From a virus: 30,874 bases of DNA. A program made the position numbers and the translations under genes. The stretch spans positions 1 to 30,874 of IMG/VR virus record IMGVR_UViG_3300023242_000538; one strand, given 5' to 3'. Shown piece by piece: positions 1 through 6,447 of the stretch. The notes under the pieces were generated by a model. That model was not told the DNA's origin. It searched no databases and was given only the letters and a program-made list of their open reading frames with translations. Every line of letters starts with the position of its first letter. Positions within the stretch are counted from its first letter, which is position 1.

Positions 1-51
1 GAATTTGTACATTACGATATTCGTGGAACAAAAGCAAGGTGGACGAAATGA
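1..51 (+). CDS. C-terminal end of an endolysin-like peptidase (partial)
   Basis: The frame is open from the window edge and encodes 16 residues (EFVHYDIRGTKARWTK) before TGA at 49-51. The VHYDIRG-KARW ending resembles the C-terminus of M15-type D-Ala-D-Ala carboxypeptidase/endolysin proteins of Bacteroidota phages, where the His of the 'VH' is a metal ligand; this is recognition from memory. The stop overlaps the ATG of the next gene (ATGA), so the two are translationally coupled, and a lysis role fits the spanin-like neighbour. With so few residues the family assignment is tentative, but that a real gene ends here is likely. Confidence 0.5.
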   Translation, partial: EFVHYDIRGTKARWTK

Positions 52-563
52 AAAATATACTAATAATTACACTATCACTTTTGCTGTTTAGTTGTGGTGC
101 CAGAAAGTCTAGCAAGTCTAAAATTGAGACGGTCAAACAGTCAGAAGCTGCAATCTCATCAGTTTTAAAAGTAGAAACGGTAAAAGATGTTAATACGGTA
201 AAACAAGCCCTTACAGAGGTTAATTTTAGCAATGAAAAGTTAGAACCTATTGACGTTTTAAAGCCTATAATTAAGACCCAAAACACAAAGGACGGGACAA
301 CTATTACAACTTGGCAAAACGCAAAAGTTGAACGCTCAAGCACTTTAAAAAAAGAGGTAGTAAAAGAAATTAAGAGAGATAAAAGTAAAATATTGCAGCA
401 TTCCAAAAGTAAGGCCTTGTTAAAAAGCAAAGAAAATAACGAAAATATTAAAAGAGATACCAAACGGGAAAGCTATTCGCCTTGGTGGCTTTTACCTTTA
501 ATTATTCCAATTTCTTGGATTTATATTAAATTTCGCGAAAAAAAGCAACAAAGGCAACAATAA
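48..563 (+). CDS. Candidate unimolecular spanin (lipoprotein with C-terminal TM)
   Basis: The product has 171 residues. It starts with a lipoprotein signal: MKN, a hydrophobic core, then LLFSC with Cys16 as the lipidated residue. A long, Lys/Glu-rich, mostly polar middle follows, and a C-terminal membrane segment (WWLLPLIIPISWIYIKF, about residues 144-161) ends in a basic tail. An N-terminal outer-membrane lipid anchor plus a C-terminal inner-membrane helix is the topology of u-spanins such as phage T1 gp11, which fuse the two membranes after endolysin action. The ATG at 48 overlaps the upstream endolysin-like stop and places the signal peptide at the very N-terminus; a GTG at 39 would only add three residues. 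A terminator follows 22 nt downstream. No sequence homology to known spanins can be claimed; the call rests on topology and context. Confidence 0.6.
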   Translation: MKNILIITLSLLLFSCGARKSSKSKIETVKQSEAAISSVLKVETVKDVNTVKQALTEVNFSNEKLEPIDVLKPIIKTQNTKDGTTITTWQNAKVERSSTLKKEVVKEIKRDKSKILQHSKSKALLKSKENNENIKRDTKRESYSPWWLLPLIIPISWIYIKFREKKQQRQQ

Positions 564-584
564 CATACACTTATTAGATACGCT

Positions 585-612
585 AAAGCCCCAATGATAT
601 GGGGCTTTTTCT
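585..612 (+). terminator. Rho-independent terminator after the lysis genes
   Basis: AAAGCCCC (585-592) pairs with GGGGCTTT (601-608) around an 8-nt loop and is followed by a T run. It lies 22 nt after the spanin stop and separates the lysis/late unit from control region 1. Confidence 0.85.
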
Positions 613-690
613 ATGAAGTAAACAATATAAACAATAAATATTAAAATAATATATAATTAATAATATAGTACTATATAAGGCTATATGGGC

Positions 691-722
691 TTATAGGCTT
701 ATAGGCTTATAGGCTTATAGGC
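691..722. repeat. Four tandem copies of TTATAGGC
   Basis: The 8-bp unit TTATAGGC occurs four times head to tail (691, 699, 707, 715), preceded by a related CTATATGGGC and followed by CTATAG. It lies in the AT-rich middle of control region 1. The period (8 bp) is too short for CRISPR, and no spacers exist. Confidence 0.9.
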
Positions 723-854
723 CTATAGTATATTACGCTATATAAAGAGTTTGCCATTGTTTACGCGTTTATTGTTTACTTCGGCTTGTAAGTCCCGTAA
801 ACAGTAGTAAAAACCGTAAACAATAAATAAATTTTAAAACTTTATTAGAATTTA

Positions 855-887
855 TTTGCTTTTTAGTTTTTAAAGGTTTTATCTTTG
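855..887 (+). promoter_or_regulatory. Bacteroidota-type promoter for the early region
   Basis: TTTG at 855-858 and TATCTTTG at 880-887 are separated by 21 bp, matching the Bacteroidota -33/-7 consensus. The ATG of the HTH-like gene is at 904, so the untranslated leader would be about 10 nt. The block AATTTATTTG at the -33 position is also found in the late promoter at 15147. Confidence 0.8.
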
Positions 888-903
888 TAAAAAATATTTA
901 CGA

Positions 904-1326
904 ATGGAAACCCTTAAAAAAATAATTCAACTAAAAAAGCTAGGCAAGCGAGAACTTGCCGAGGCACTCTTCCCGGACGCAAAGCACCCGCTTATGACGC
1001 TTAACCGCGTTTTATCGGACGAGAGACCGCTAAGCGTGGAGGAGTTTAAAATACTCGAAGAGATCACTGATATTCCTATCGGTTTTTTAATTACTGAAAC
1101 TTGGGATATTAGAGCCGACTGCATCGACTTTATTAACTTTAGTAAAGGCGACATCACTTGTGAAGCCGATACCTCTAGCTGGGTTGTACGGGTTTATGAA
1201 TTTGCTGGAGGAGGGCGTAACTTACTTTACAAAGTTCAAGCGCAAAATGCCCCGCTAAAAGTGTTTCTGTCGGACATCACGGAATTAATAATCACAAAAA
1301 CCAGTAATAACTTAAAATCAATTTAA
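904..1326 (+). CDS. Putative HTH DNA-binding protein, first early gene
   Basis: The product has 140 residues. The N-terminal half (about 1-65) reads as a helical Xre/Cro-like fold: GKRELAEALFP, then a turn and a second helix before LSVEEFKILEEITDIPIGFL, a pattern typical of small phage regulators that include a 'next-helix' dimer segment. The C-terminal half is probably beta-rich and is not recognised. It is the first gene after control region 1 and its promoter, and is followed with 1 nt spacing by the next gene. A role as regulator of its own promoter, perhaps via the GTAAACAAT boxes, is inference from position. The ATG at 904 follows the promoter -7 box by 16 nt, which supports this start. 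Confidence 0.7.
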   Translation: METLKKIIQLKKLGKRELAEALFPDAKHPLMTLNRVLSDERPLSVEEFKILEEITDIPIGFLITETWDIRADCIDFINFSKGDITCEADTSSWVVRVYEFAGGGRNLLYKVQAQNAPLKVFLSDITELIITKTSNNLKSI

Positions 1327-1327
1327 A

Positions 1328-1915
1328 ATGAGTAAATTAAATTTAAAAGTCAATTTGTCAGAGTTGGGAACGGCCCAACGTGCAGCATTAAGCGCGTTTA
1401 TCTTAGCCCCGCTAAAGTATGAGGAGCAGGACACTTTCACAACGCAGGACTTCGGAAAAGTAGAATACGAATTGCCCCAAGCCTCTGGCTTTTTAGCGCC
1501 CCCTCCTGCAAGCGAAACCGCAGAAACTGCAGAACCAGCAAAGCGTACACGGGCTAAACGCGGCACGGCTACAACTAGCGAAGCTTTTGCAGACAGAAAG
1601 CGCGCCGAGTCAGAAGTTGACAAGTACATCGCTGCAAAAGCAGAGGAGGCGGCTAAATACTTAGCGGACGCAGTAGAACCTGAGGCACCAGAAGCACCAG
1701 AATCACCAGAAGCACCAGAAGCACCAGAAGCACCAGAACCCGAGGCAGTAGAGGTAACGCTTGACGACTTAAGAGCGTTAGTGACGCCTACAGTACTTGA
1801 CAACCACAGAGCGGTTTTAAAAGCTAAGATAGTAGAGCTAGGAGGCTCTAAGCTAGCAGATATGCCTGTTAAGAATTACGGGGCATTTAAGACTTGGTTA
1901 CAAGGGTTGAAGTAA
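1328..1915 (+). CDS. Unknown phage protein with Pro-Glu-Ala repeat linker
   Basis: The product has 195 residues in three parts. The N-terminal ~60 residues are a compact-looking domain. A charged region with KRTRAKRG (basic) and an Ala/Glu-rich helix follows, then an EAPEAPESPEAP-type linker at about residues 119-137. The C-terminal ~50 residues (VTLDDLRALVTPTVLDN... to KTWLQGLK) resemble the short helical C-terminal module found in several phage accessory proteins (LDDLR...K..IVELGG.KLADMP...Y..F). The function is unknown. The stop overlaps the start of the DUF2800 gene (TAATG), so co-expression and possibly interaction with the exonuclease/SSB group are likely. Confidence 0.75.
   Translation: MSKLNLKVNLSELGTAQRAALSAFILAPLKYEEQDTFTTQDFGKVEYELPQASGFLAPPPASETAETAEPAKRTRAKRGTATTSEAFADRKRAESEVDKYIAAKAEEAAKYLADAVEPEAPEAPESPEAPEAPEAPEPEAVEVTLDDLRALVTPTVLDNHRAVLKAKIVELGGSKLADMPVKNYGAFKTWLQGLK
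1682..1735 (+). repeat. Six 9-bp repeats (GAAGCACCA type) inside the coding region
   Basis: Six in-frame 9-bp units (GAGGCACCA, GAAGCACCA, GAATCACCA, then GAAGCACCA three times) encode an E-A/S-P tripeptide repeat. The near identity at DNA level suggests recent slippage expansion of a flexible linker. Confidence 0.9.
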
Positions 1916-3279
1916 TGCAAGCCGAGCCTAAAGCGTTAATTAGGGCTTACCTTAAAAGTTTTAACGGCAAAAGTAAAGCAGTGCAGCAGCAGGACATTTT
2001 AAACGCTGCTGCACGAATTACGGACTACCAAATCAACACTCACGGGCTTACACCCCACTACCAACTAGCTGGGTTAATTTATCAGAAATTAATAAGTAAA
2101 ATGAAAAAAATCGAGCACACCACACGGGCACACGCTCTACTATCGGCCTCGGGAGCGGATCGCTGGCTTAACTGCACACCTTCACCCCGCTTGGAGGAGA
2201 ATTTTAAGAACGAGAGCAGCGCGTTTGCGCAGGAGGGAACACTAGCGCACGAGTTCGCGGAGCTGCTATTAAAAAAGTACCTAAACAGGATTGACGCTAA
2301 GGCCTACAAGGATCAATTTACCGCGCTAAGTAAGGCGGAGTACTACAGCGATGAAATGCTGGACTACGTCAACGTACACGTTACTTATGCCCTCGAGCAG
2401 TTCGCAGCGGCGCAGAAGTCTGACAAGCACGCGGTACTGCTAATTGAAGAGCGCGTCGACATTACGCACCTAATAGAGGGCGGGTTTGGAACTTGCGATG
2501 TAATTATAATTGCTTGCGGCGTTATGGAGGTTATAGACTTGAAGTATGGCCTTGGGGTTCGCGTATCACCCGAGAATAACTCACAGCTCAAGCTATACGC
2601 CGCTGGAGCACTCGACAAATACGACGTTAAGTATGACATCAATAGCGTAATTTTAACCGTAACGCAGCCCCGCATGGATTCTATAAGCTCTTGGGAGCTT
2701 AAGGCAAGTGATTTAATTAAATGGGGCGAACAAGTTGTCAAGCCAACGGCGTTAATTGCTTACCAGGGCGAAGGAGATCAGAAAACAGGCGAATGGTGCA
2801 AGTTTTGCAAAGCCTCCCCTAAGTGTGCAGCACAGCAGGCCCTAGCGCTTGAGGCCGCGCGGGAGGCATTTGCAGATCCTCAACTCTTAACAGATAACCA
2901 ACTTACCGACGTATACGCTAAGATAGAAGCAGTAAGTAAGTGGTTCTCTAGTGTGCAGGCGTATATGTACTCTGAAGCAATGGGCGGTAAGAAGTGGGAC
3001 GGGCTTAAACTTGTTGACGGTCAAAACCGTCGCGGCTGGAGCGACGAGCAGGCAGCGCGTGAACTTCTAGCAGGCAATTACAAGACCGAGGACTTTACCA
3101 ATGTGAAAATGAAGGGCATAGGAGAGATAGAAAAATTAGTAGGTAAAAAGAATTTTCCTATTATGTTTTCCGAGGTACTCGAGAGCAAGAGGACTTCACC
3201 TACTTTAGTAGATGAGAGCGACAAACGCCCCGAAATGGTCAAGGAGGACTACTTCGAGGATTTAGACGAAGAAATATAA
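1915..3279 (+). CDS. DUF2800 Cas4-like PD-(D/E)XK exonuclease with N-terminal extension
   Basis: The product has 454 residues from the ATG at 1915, which overlaps the previous stop. The Cas4/RecB-type nuclease signature is visible: LAHEF (His112), CD (Asp195), then EVIDLKYG with Asp208 and Lys210. Four cysteines, C87 early and C295/C298/C304 late, fit the Fe-S cluster arrangement of Cas4/AddB nucleases. DUF2800 proteins usually begin like the segment at internal Met63 (ATG at 2101, MKKIEHTTRAHALLSASGADRW), so about 62 residues are an extra N-terminal domain. The likely job is DNA end processing for recombination, together with the SSB encoded downstream. The alternative start at 2101 would give a 392-residue protein of normal family length. 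Confidence 0.85.
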   Translation: MQAEPKALIRAYLKSFNGKSKAVQQQDILNAAARITDYQINTHGLTPHYQLAGLIYQKLISKMKKIEHTTRAHALLSASGADRWLNCTPSPRLEENFKNESSAFAQEGTLAHEFAELLLKKYLNRIDAKAYKDQFTALSKAEYYSDEMLDYVNVHVTYALEQFAAAQKSDKHAVLLIEERVDITHLIEGGFGTCDVIIIACGVMEVIDLKYGLGVRVSPENNSQLKLYAAGALDKYDVKYDINSVILTVTQPRMDSISSWELKASDLIKWGEQVVKPTALIAYQGEGDQKTGEWCKFCKASPKCAAQQALALEAAREAFADPQLLTDNQLTDVYAKIEAVSKWFSSVQAYMYSEAMGGKKWDGLKLVDGQNRRGWSDEQAARELLAGNYKTEDFTNVKMKGIGEIEKLVGKKNFPIMFSEVLESKRTSPTLVDESDKRPEMVKEDYFEDLDEEI

Positions 3280-3298
3280 ACAATTAATACTTTAGATT

Positions 3299-3547
3299 AT
3301 GGGAAATTGCACACAAAACCCGTTCACTTCTTTAAAAACTGAACAGCAACCAACTAACGAGGTTAGTGAGTTTGCAATTAAAGCAGCGGAAGATTTATTT
3401 AACCGCTACACAAATAGCGAAATTAGGGAATTTTTAGAAGAGTTAAAACAGCACTGCCTCGACAGGTTGCACAAGCAACTAGAGCAAGCTAGAGACGAGC
3501 ACCAGAGGCTTGACGACGACTTTGGTAATTTGCAAAGAGAAATATAA
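3299..3547 (+). CDS. Small acidic coiled-coil protein, unknown
   Basis: The product has 82 residues. The N-terminal third is polar, and the rest is strongly helical with a coiled-coil look (about residues 35-75, rich in E, Q, L and R), ending in LQREI. It lies between the exonuclease and the SSB-like gene with short gaps, and a new promoter follows. No family recognised. Confidence 0.65.
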   Translation: MGNCTQNPFTSLKTEQQPTNEVSEFAIKAAEDLFNRYTNSEIREFLEELKQHCLDRLHKQLEQARDEHQRLDDDFGNLQREI

Positions 3548-3552
3548 AATAA

Positions 3553-3584
3553 ATTTGCATATAACATAAATTAATTTTATCTTT
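3553..3584 (+). promoter_or_regulatory. Promoter for the SSB-like gene
   Basis: TTTG at 3553-3556 and TATCTTTA at 3577-3584 are separated by 20 bp. The last base of the -7 box deviates from consensus (A instead of G). The start codon is 36 nt downstream. Confidence 0.65.
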
Positions 3585-3620
3585 ACAGAAAATTATTAAT
3601 AACGATTAAATTTTGAAATT

Positions 3621-4154
3621 ATGGCTTTAAGAGAAAACCAAGTGGTTACAGGAGAGGTAAGATTGTCTTACGCAAATTTGTTTAAGGCGCGAGCGATGAA
3701 CGAGGGAGAGACCCCGAAGTACGGCAGCATGATCTTAATTCCTAAGAAGGATAAGGCGACTGTAGAACGCTTTAACGAGGCGCAAGAGTTCGCTAAACAA
3801 GCGGGTAAGCTTAAGTTTGGCGGTAAAGTACCCGCTAATTTGAAAACTCCTTTAAGAGACGGTGACGAGGAATATCCAGACGACCCAACGTTTGCGGGTA
3901 TGTGGTTTTTTAACGCTTCAAACCAAAGACGCCCTATAGTGGTAGACCGTTCAAAGTCTCCGCTTACAGAGGACGACGACGAGATTTACAGCGGCGTTTA
4001 TGGTAAAGTAGTGGTTAACTTGTTTGCTTACTCTGGTAAGTCAAAAGGAATTGCTGCAGGTTTTGAGGCCTTCCAGAAAACACGAGACGGTGAACGCTTA
4101 GGCGGTGGAGGTATCGACATTGACGACGCGTTCGGCGACGAGGACGAGATTTAG
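3621..4154 (+). CDS. DUF2815 single-stranded DNA-binding protein
   Basis: The product has 177 residues. The pattern LSYANLFKA at the N-terminus, PKKDKATVERF, DDPTFAGMWFFNASNQRRP, YSGVYGKVVVNLFAY and AAGFEAFQKTRDGERLGGG is characteristic of DUF2815, the Enc34-like phage SSB family with an OB fold. The C-terminus is a strongly acidic tail (DIDDAFGDEDEI), the usual protein-docking tail of SSBs. It follows its own promoter and pairs functionally with the upstream DUF2800 exonuclease, a common phage arrangement. It ends in TAG, which shows that TAG is a normal stop in this genome. Confidence 0.9.
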   Translation: MALRENQVVTGEVRLSYANLFKARAMNEGETPKYGSMILIPKKDKATVERFNEAQEFAKQAGKLKFGGKVPANLKTPLRDGDEEYPDDPTFAGMWFFNASNQRRPIVVDRSKSPLTEDDDEIYSGVYGKVVVNLFAYSGKSKGIAAGFEAFQKTRDGERLGGGGIDIDDAFGDEDEI

Positions 4155-4160
4155 ATTAAA

Positions 4161-4470
4161 AAGAGGTTGAGGTTTTGCGGGTTCGACCCCCGCAACCTCT
4201 CTACAAGTTTGTATTTGTTTAAGCCGGAGCAACTCTTTAAGACCATTCTCCCGCACTTCGGAAGTTACGAAGTAAAATAATAAAGTTCGTGCATACGCAA
4301 AACCGCAGCGTTACGGGAGTTTTGCAATTAAAAATTTTTTGGTTTAAAAAAGTTAATCTTAGACCCGCGTACTCTGGCGTTATTAGAGTAAAAGATTACG
4401 CTAAGGGCTAAGGGCAGAACCTCTTAATCAGTAGCACTAAAGCCCTGATAATTAAATCGGGGCTTTTTTT
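4161..4470 (+). ncRNA. Candidate large structured non-coding RNA
   Basis: The gap 4155-4485 contains no ATG on the plus strand and no open frame, yet has several complementary segments. They are: 4161-4168 with 4418-4425 (8 bp, enclosing the whole domain); 4169-4174 plus 4177-4181 with 4189-4193 plus 4194-4199 (11 bp with a 2-nt bulge and loop TTCGACC); 4267-4271 with 4286-4290; 4297-4303 with 4319-4325 (7 bp); 4354-4360 with 4392-4398 (7 bp), enclosing 4370-4375 with 4385-4390 (6 bp). A terminator hairpin at 4439-4470 would form the 3' end. The first hairpin has a perfect tRNA T-arm appearance. No transcript-specific promoter is visible, so it would be made by readthrough from the SSB promoter. 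It could be a free RNA or a leader controlling the polymerase. All helices were found by eye. Confidence 0.5.
4439..4470 (+). terminator. Strong intrinsic terminator just before the polymerase gene
   Basis: AGCCCTGAT (4441-4449) pairs with ATCGGGGCT (4456-4464), nine pairs including one G-T, with a 6-nt loop, followed by a run of seven T. It ends 15 nt before the polymerase ATG. An upstream AGGGCT (4404-4409) is fully complementary to the left arm AGCCCT and could act as an anti-terminator. Confidence 0.85.
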
Positions 4471-4485
4471 AATAAATTTATCGCT

Positions 4486-6447
4486 ATGCAAAAACTACAC
4501 ATAGACATCGAAACTTACAGCAGCGTTGACCTTATCACGTGCGGGGCTTATAAATACTTCGAGAGCCCCGATTTTGAAATACTAATTATTGCTTATGCCT
4601 TCGATAAAGGAGGTGTCAAAGTGTTTGATAGGACTGATTTACACCAACCCTACCCCTTGGAGCTTGCCAAGGCTCTAGTTGACCCCAACATCGAGAAACA
4701 CGCCCACAACGCAAACTTCGAGCGTAAAGCGTTCGAGGCTTACGGCATAAACACACCTATTGAACAGTGGCACTGCTCAGCGGTTAAAGCGGGGTACTGC
4801 GGCCTGCCTCTGTCTCTGGACGGCGTAAGTAAAGCCTTGGAGCTTGGAGAGGGTGGGAAGTCAACCGAGGGTAAGGCTTTAATTAAGTACTTCTCCTGCC
4901 CTGTTAAGCCTACCAAGGTAAACGGCGGGCGAACTCGAAACCTACCACACCACGACCCACATAAGTGGGATGCCTTCAAGGACTACTGCAAGCAGGACGT
5001 TAACGCCGAGCGTAACGTAGGCGCTAGGTTGCTAGAGTACAAAATTCCACAAATGGAACGGCAGCACTACATTTTAGATCAACAGATAAACGACCGCGGT
5101 ATTTTAATAGATACCGACTTTGCGCTGCAAGCTACCGTGATGGACGACCTATTCAGCGCAGAACTATTCCTAGAGCTCCAGCACTTAACGCGGCTAGACA
5201 ACCCCAACAGCCCGGCGCAATTAAAGAAGTGGTTAAGCGCTCAAACAGGGCTACAAGTCAACAGCGTGGCAAAAGCGAACGTTTTAGAACTGCTCGAGGG
5301 TAAAACTATTCCAATAGTGGAGGAGGTATTAAAACTTCGACAAATGGGCGCTAAGACTTCAACAAAGAAATATGTATCTATGATCAACTGCCACGGCGAC
5401 GACAACCGCGCCCGAGGGCTGTTGCAGTTTTACGGGGCTAACCGTACGGGCCGCTGGGCGGGTCGATTGATCCAAATGCAAAACCTGCCTCAAAACCACT
5501 TGCAGCACTTGGAGCAAGCCCGCGCGGCTGTTGCTAGTGGAGACTACGACCTTACTAAGATGCTTTACGACGACATTGCAAGTCTGCTATCCCAACTCAT
5601 AAGAACGGCCTTCATAGCTAAGCCCAAGCACACCTTCGCTGTTGCAGATTTTAGCGCGATTGAGGCCCGAGTTATAGCGTGGCTATCGGGGGAGACTTGG
5701 AGGCTTAAAGTTTTCAATACACACGGCAAAATATATGAGGCGTCCGCGTCTAAAATGTTTAACGTTCCAATAGAGCAAGTAACCAAGGGCTCGGACTATC
5801 GGGCTAAGGGTAAAGTAGCGGAGTTAGCACTTGGATATCAGGGCAGCGTTGGAGCACTTAAGACAATGGGAGGGGAGAAAATGGGACTGACTGAGGTTGA
5901 AATGAAGTTAATCGTTACTAAGTGGCGCAAGGCTAACCCTGCAATAGTGCAACTTTGGTACGACTTGGAGCAGTGCGCTGTGCAGGCGCTTAAAACCCGC
6001 AAGGCCGTAACCTCGCAGCATAAAGGGCTGGTGTTCGACTACAACGGTGAATTGCTTACAATACGTCTGCCCTCTGGACGCAAGCTATTTTACCAGTCCC
6101 CGAGCTTTTCAAAAAATCAATGGGACAACCTCTCAATCCGTTATAAAGGAATGGATCAGACCACAAAGCAGTGGGGCTGGGTTGACACGTACGGCGGCAA
6201 GTTGACCGAGAACATAGTACAGGCGATAGCGAGAGACTTACTCGCAGAAGCTATGCAGCGCGTTGACAAGTCGGGCTACGACATCGTGCTGCACGTTCAC
6301 GATGAGGCGGTGTGTGAAGTTCCTGTAATTGGTAGCGAGAAGGCGCTAGAGCAAATTTGTGATTTAATGGGGCAAACGTCGGACGTTTACAACGGTGTGC
6401 CGTTTCCAGCAGAGGGGTACTTGACCCCGTTTTATAAGAAGGATTAA
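4486..6447 (+). CDS. Family A DNA polymerase with 3'-5' exonuclease domain
   Basis: The product has 653 residues. The N-terminal proofreading exonuclease begins at once (DIE at residues 7-9; NANFERKAF is its second motif), as in phage-type Pol I enzymes lacking the 5' nuclease. The polymerase half shows RTGRWAGRLIQMQNLPQ, motif A DFSAIEAR (388-395), motif B-like YRAKGKVAELALGYQG, and motif C HVHDEA with catalytic Asp606. All key residues are present, so it should be an active replicative polymerase. Transcription must pass the terminator 15 nt upstream of the start or use an unseen promoter. The operator/promoter module for the next genes starts at its stop codon. Confidence 0.95.
   Translation: MQKLHIDIETYSSVDLITCGAYKYFESPDFEILIIAYAFDKGGVKVFDRTDLHQPYPLELAKALVDPNIEKHAHNANFERKAFEAYGINTPIEQWHCSAVKAGYCGLPLSLDGVSKALELGEGGKSTEGKALIKYFSCPVKPTKVNGGRTRNLPHHDPHKWDAFKDYCKQDVNAERNVGARLLEYKIPQMERQHYILDQQINDRGILIDTDFALQATVMDDLFSAELFLELQHLTRLDNPNSPAQLKKWLSAQTGLQVNSVAKANVLELLEGKTIPIVEEVLKLRQMGAKTSTKKYVSMINCHGDDNRARGLLQFYGANRTGRWAGRLIQMQNLPQNHLQHLEQARAAVASGDYDLTKMLYDDIASLLSQLIRTAFIAKPKHTFAVADFSAIEARVIAWLSGETWRLKVFNTHGKIYEASASKMFNVPIEQVTKGSDYRAKGKVAELALGYQGSVGALKTMGGEKMGLTEVEMKLIVTKWRKANPAIVQLWYDLEQCAVQALKTRKAVTSQHKGLVFDYNGELLTIRLPSGRKLFYQSPSFSKNQWDNLSIRYKGMDQTTKQWGWVDTYGGKLTENIVQAIARDLLAEAMQRVDKSGYDIVLHVHDEAVCEVPVIGSEKALEQICDLMGQTSDVYNGVPFPAEGYLTPFYKKD

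Larger units (their letters stand above)
564..903. promoter_or_regulatory. Gene-free control region 1 with GTAAACAAT boxes
   Basis: No convincing gene lies in these 340 bases. After the terminator there are copies of a 9-bp box GTAAACAAT: 618-626 (+), 756-764 (-), 771-779 (-), 797-805 (+, GTAAACAGT) and 816-824 (+), plus a TATAAACAAT variant at 626-635. Between them is a very AT-rich stretch and an 8-bp tandem repeat. A promoter lies at the right end, in front of the HTH-like gene. The region resembles control region 2 (14623-15184) in box content, in the sequence following the first boxes, and in the promoter. Possible roles are operator cluster, replication origin (iterons plus AT-rich DNA) or both. 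Confidence 0.7.

Noticed and set aside
691-722. Tandem repeat as CRISPR array
   Set aside because: The unit is 8 bp with no spacers; a simple tandem repeat.
1318-1803. Long minus-strand frame rich in Gly-Ala-Ser
   Set aside because: It is the mirror of the GAAGCACCA repeat and the Ala/Glu-rich segment of the plus-strand gene; no promoter or start context.
4162-4200. Complete tRNA gene
   Set aside because: Only T-arm and acceptor-like stems are present; there is no room for D-arm and anticodon arm.
4155-4485. tmRNA or group I intron
   Set aside because: No tag reading frame, no conserved tmRNA ends, no split exon and no intron core sequences recognised.
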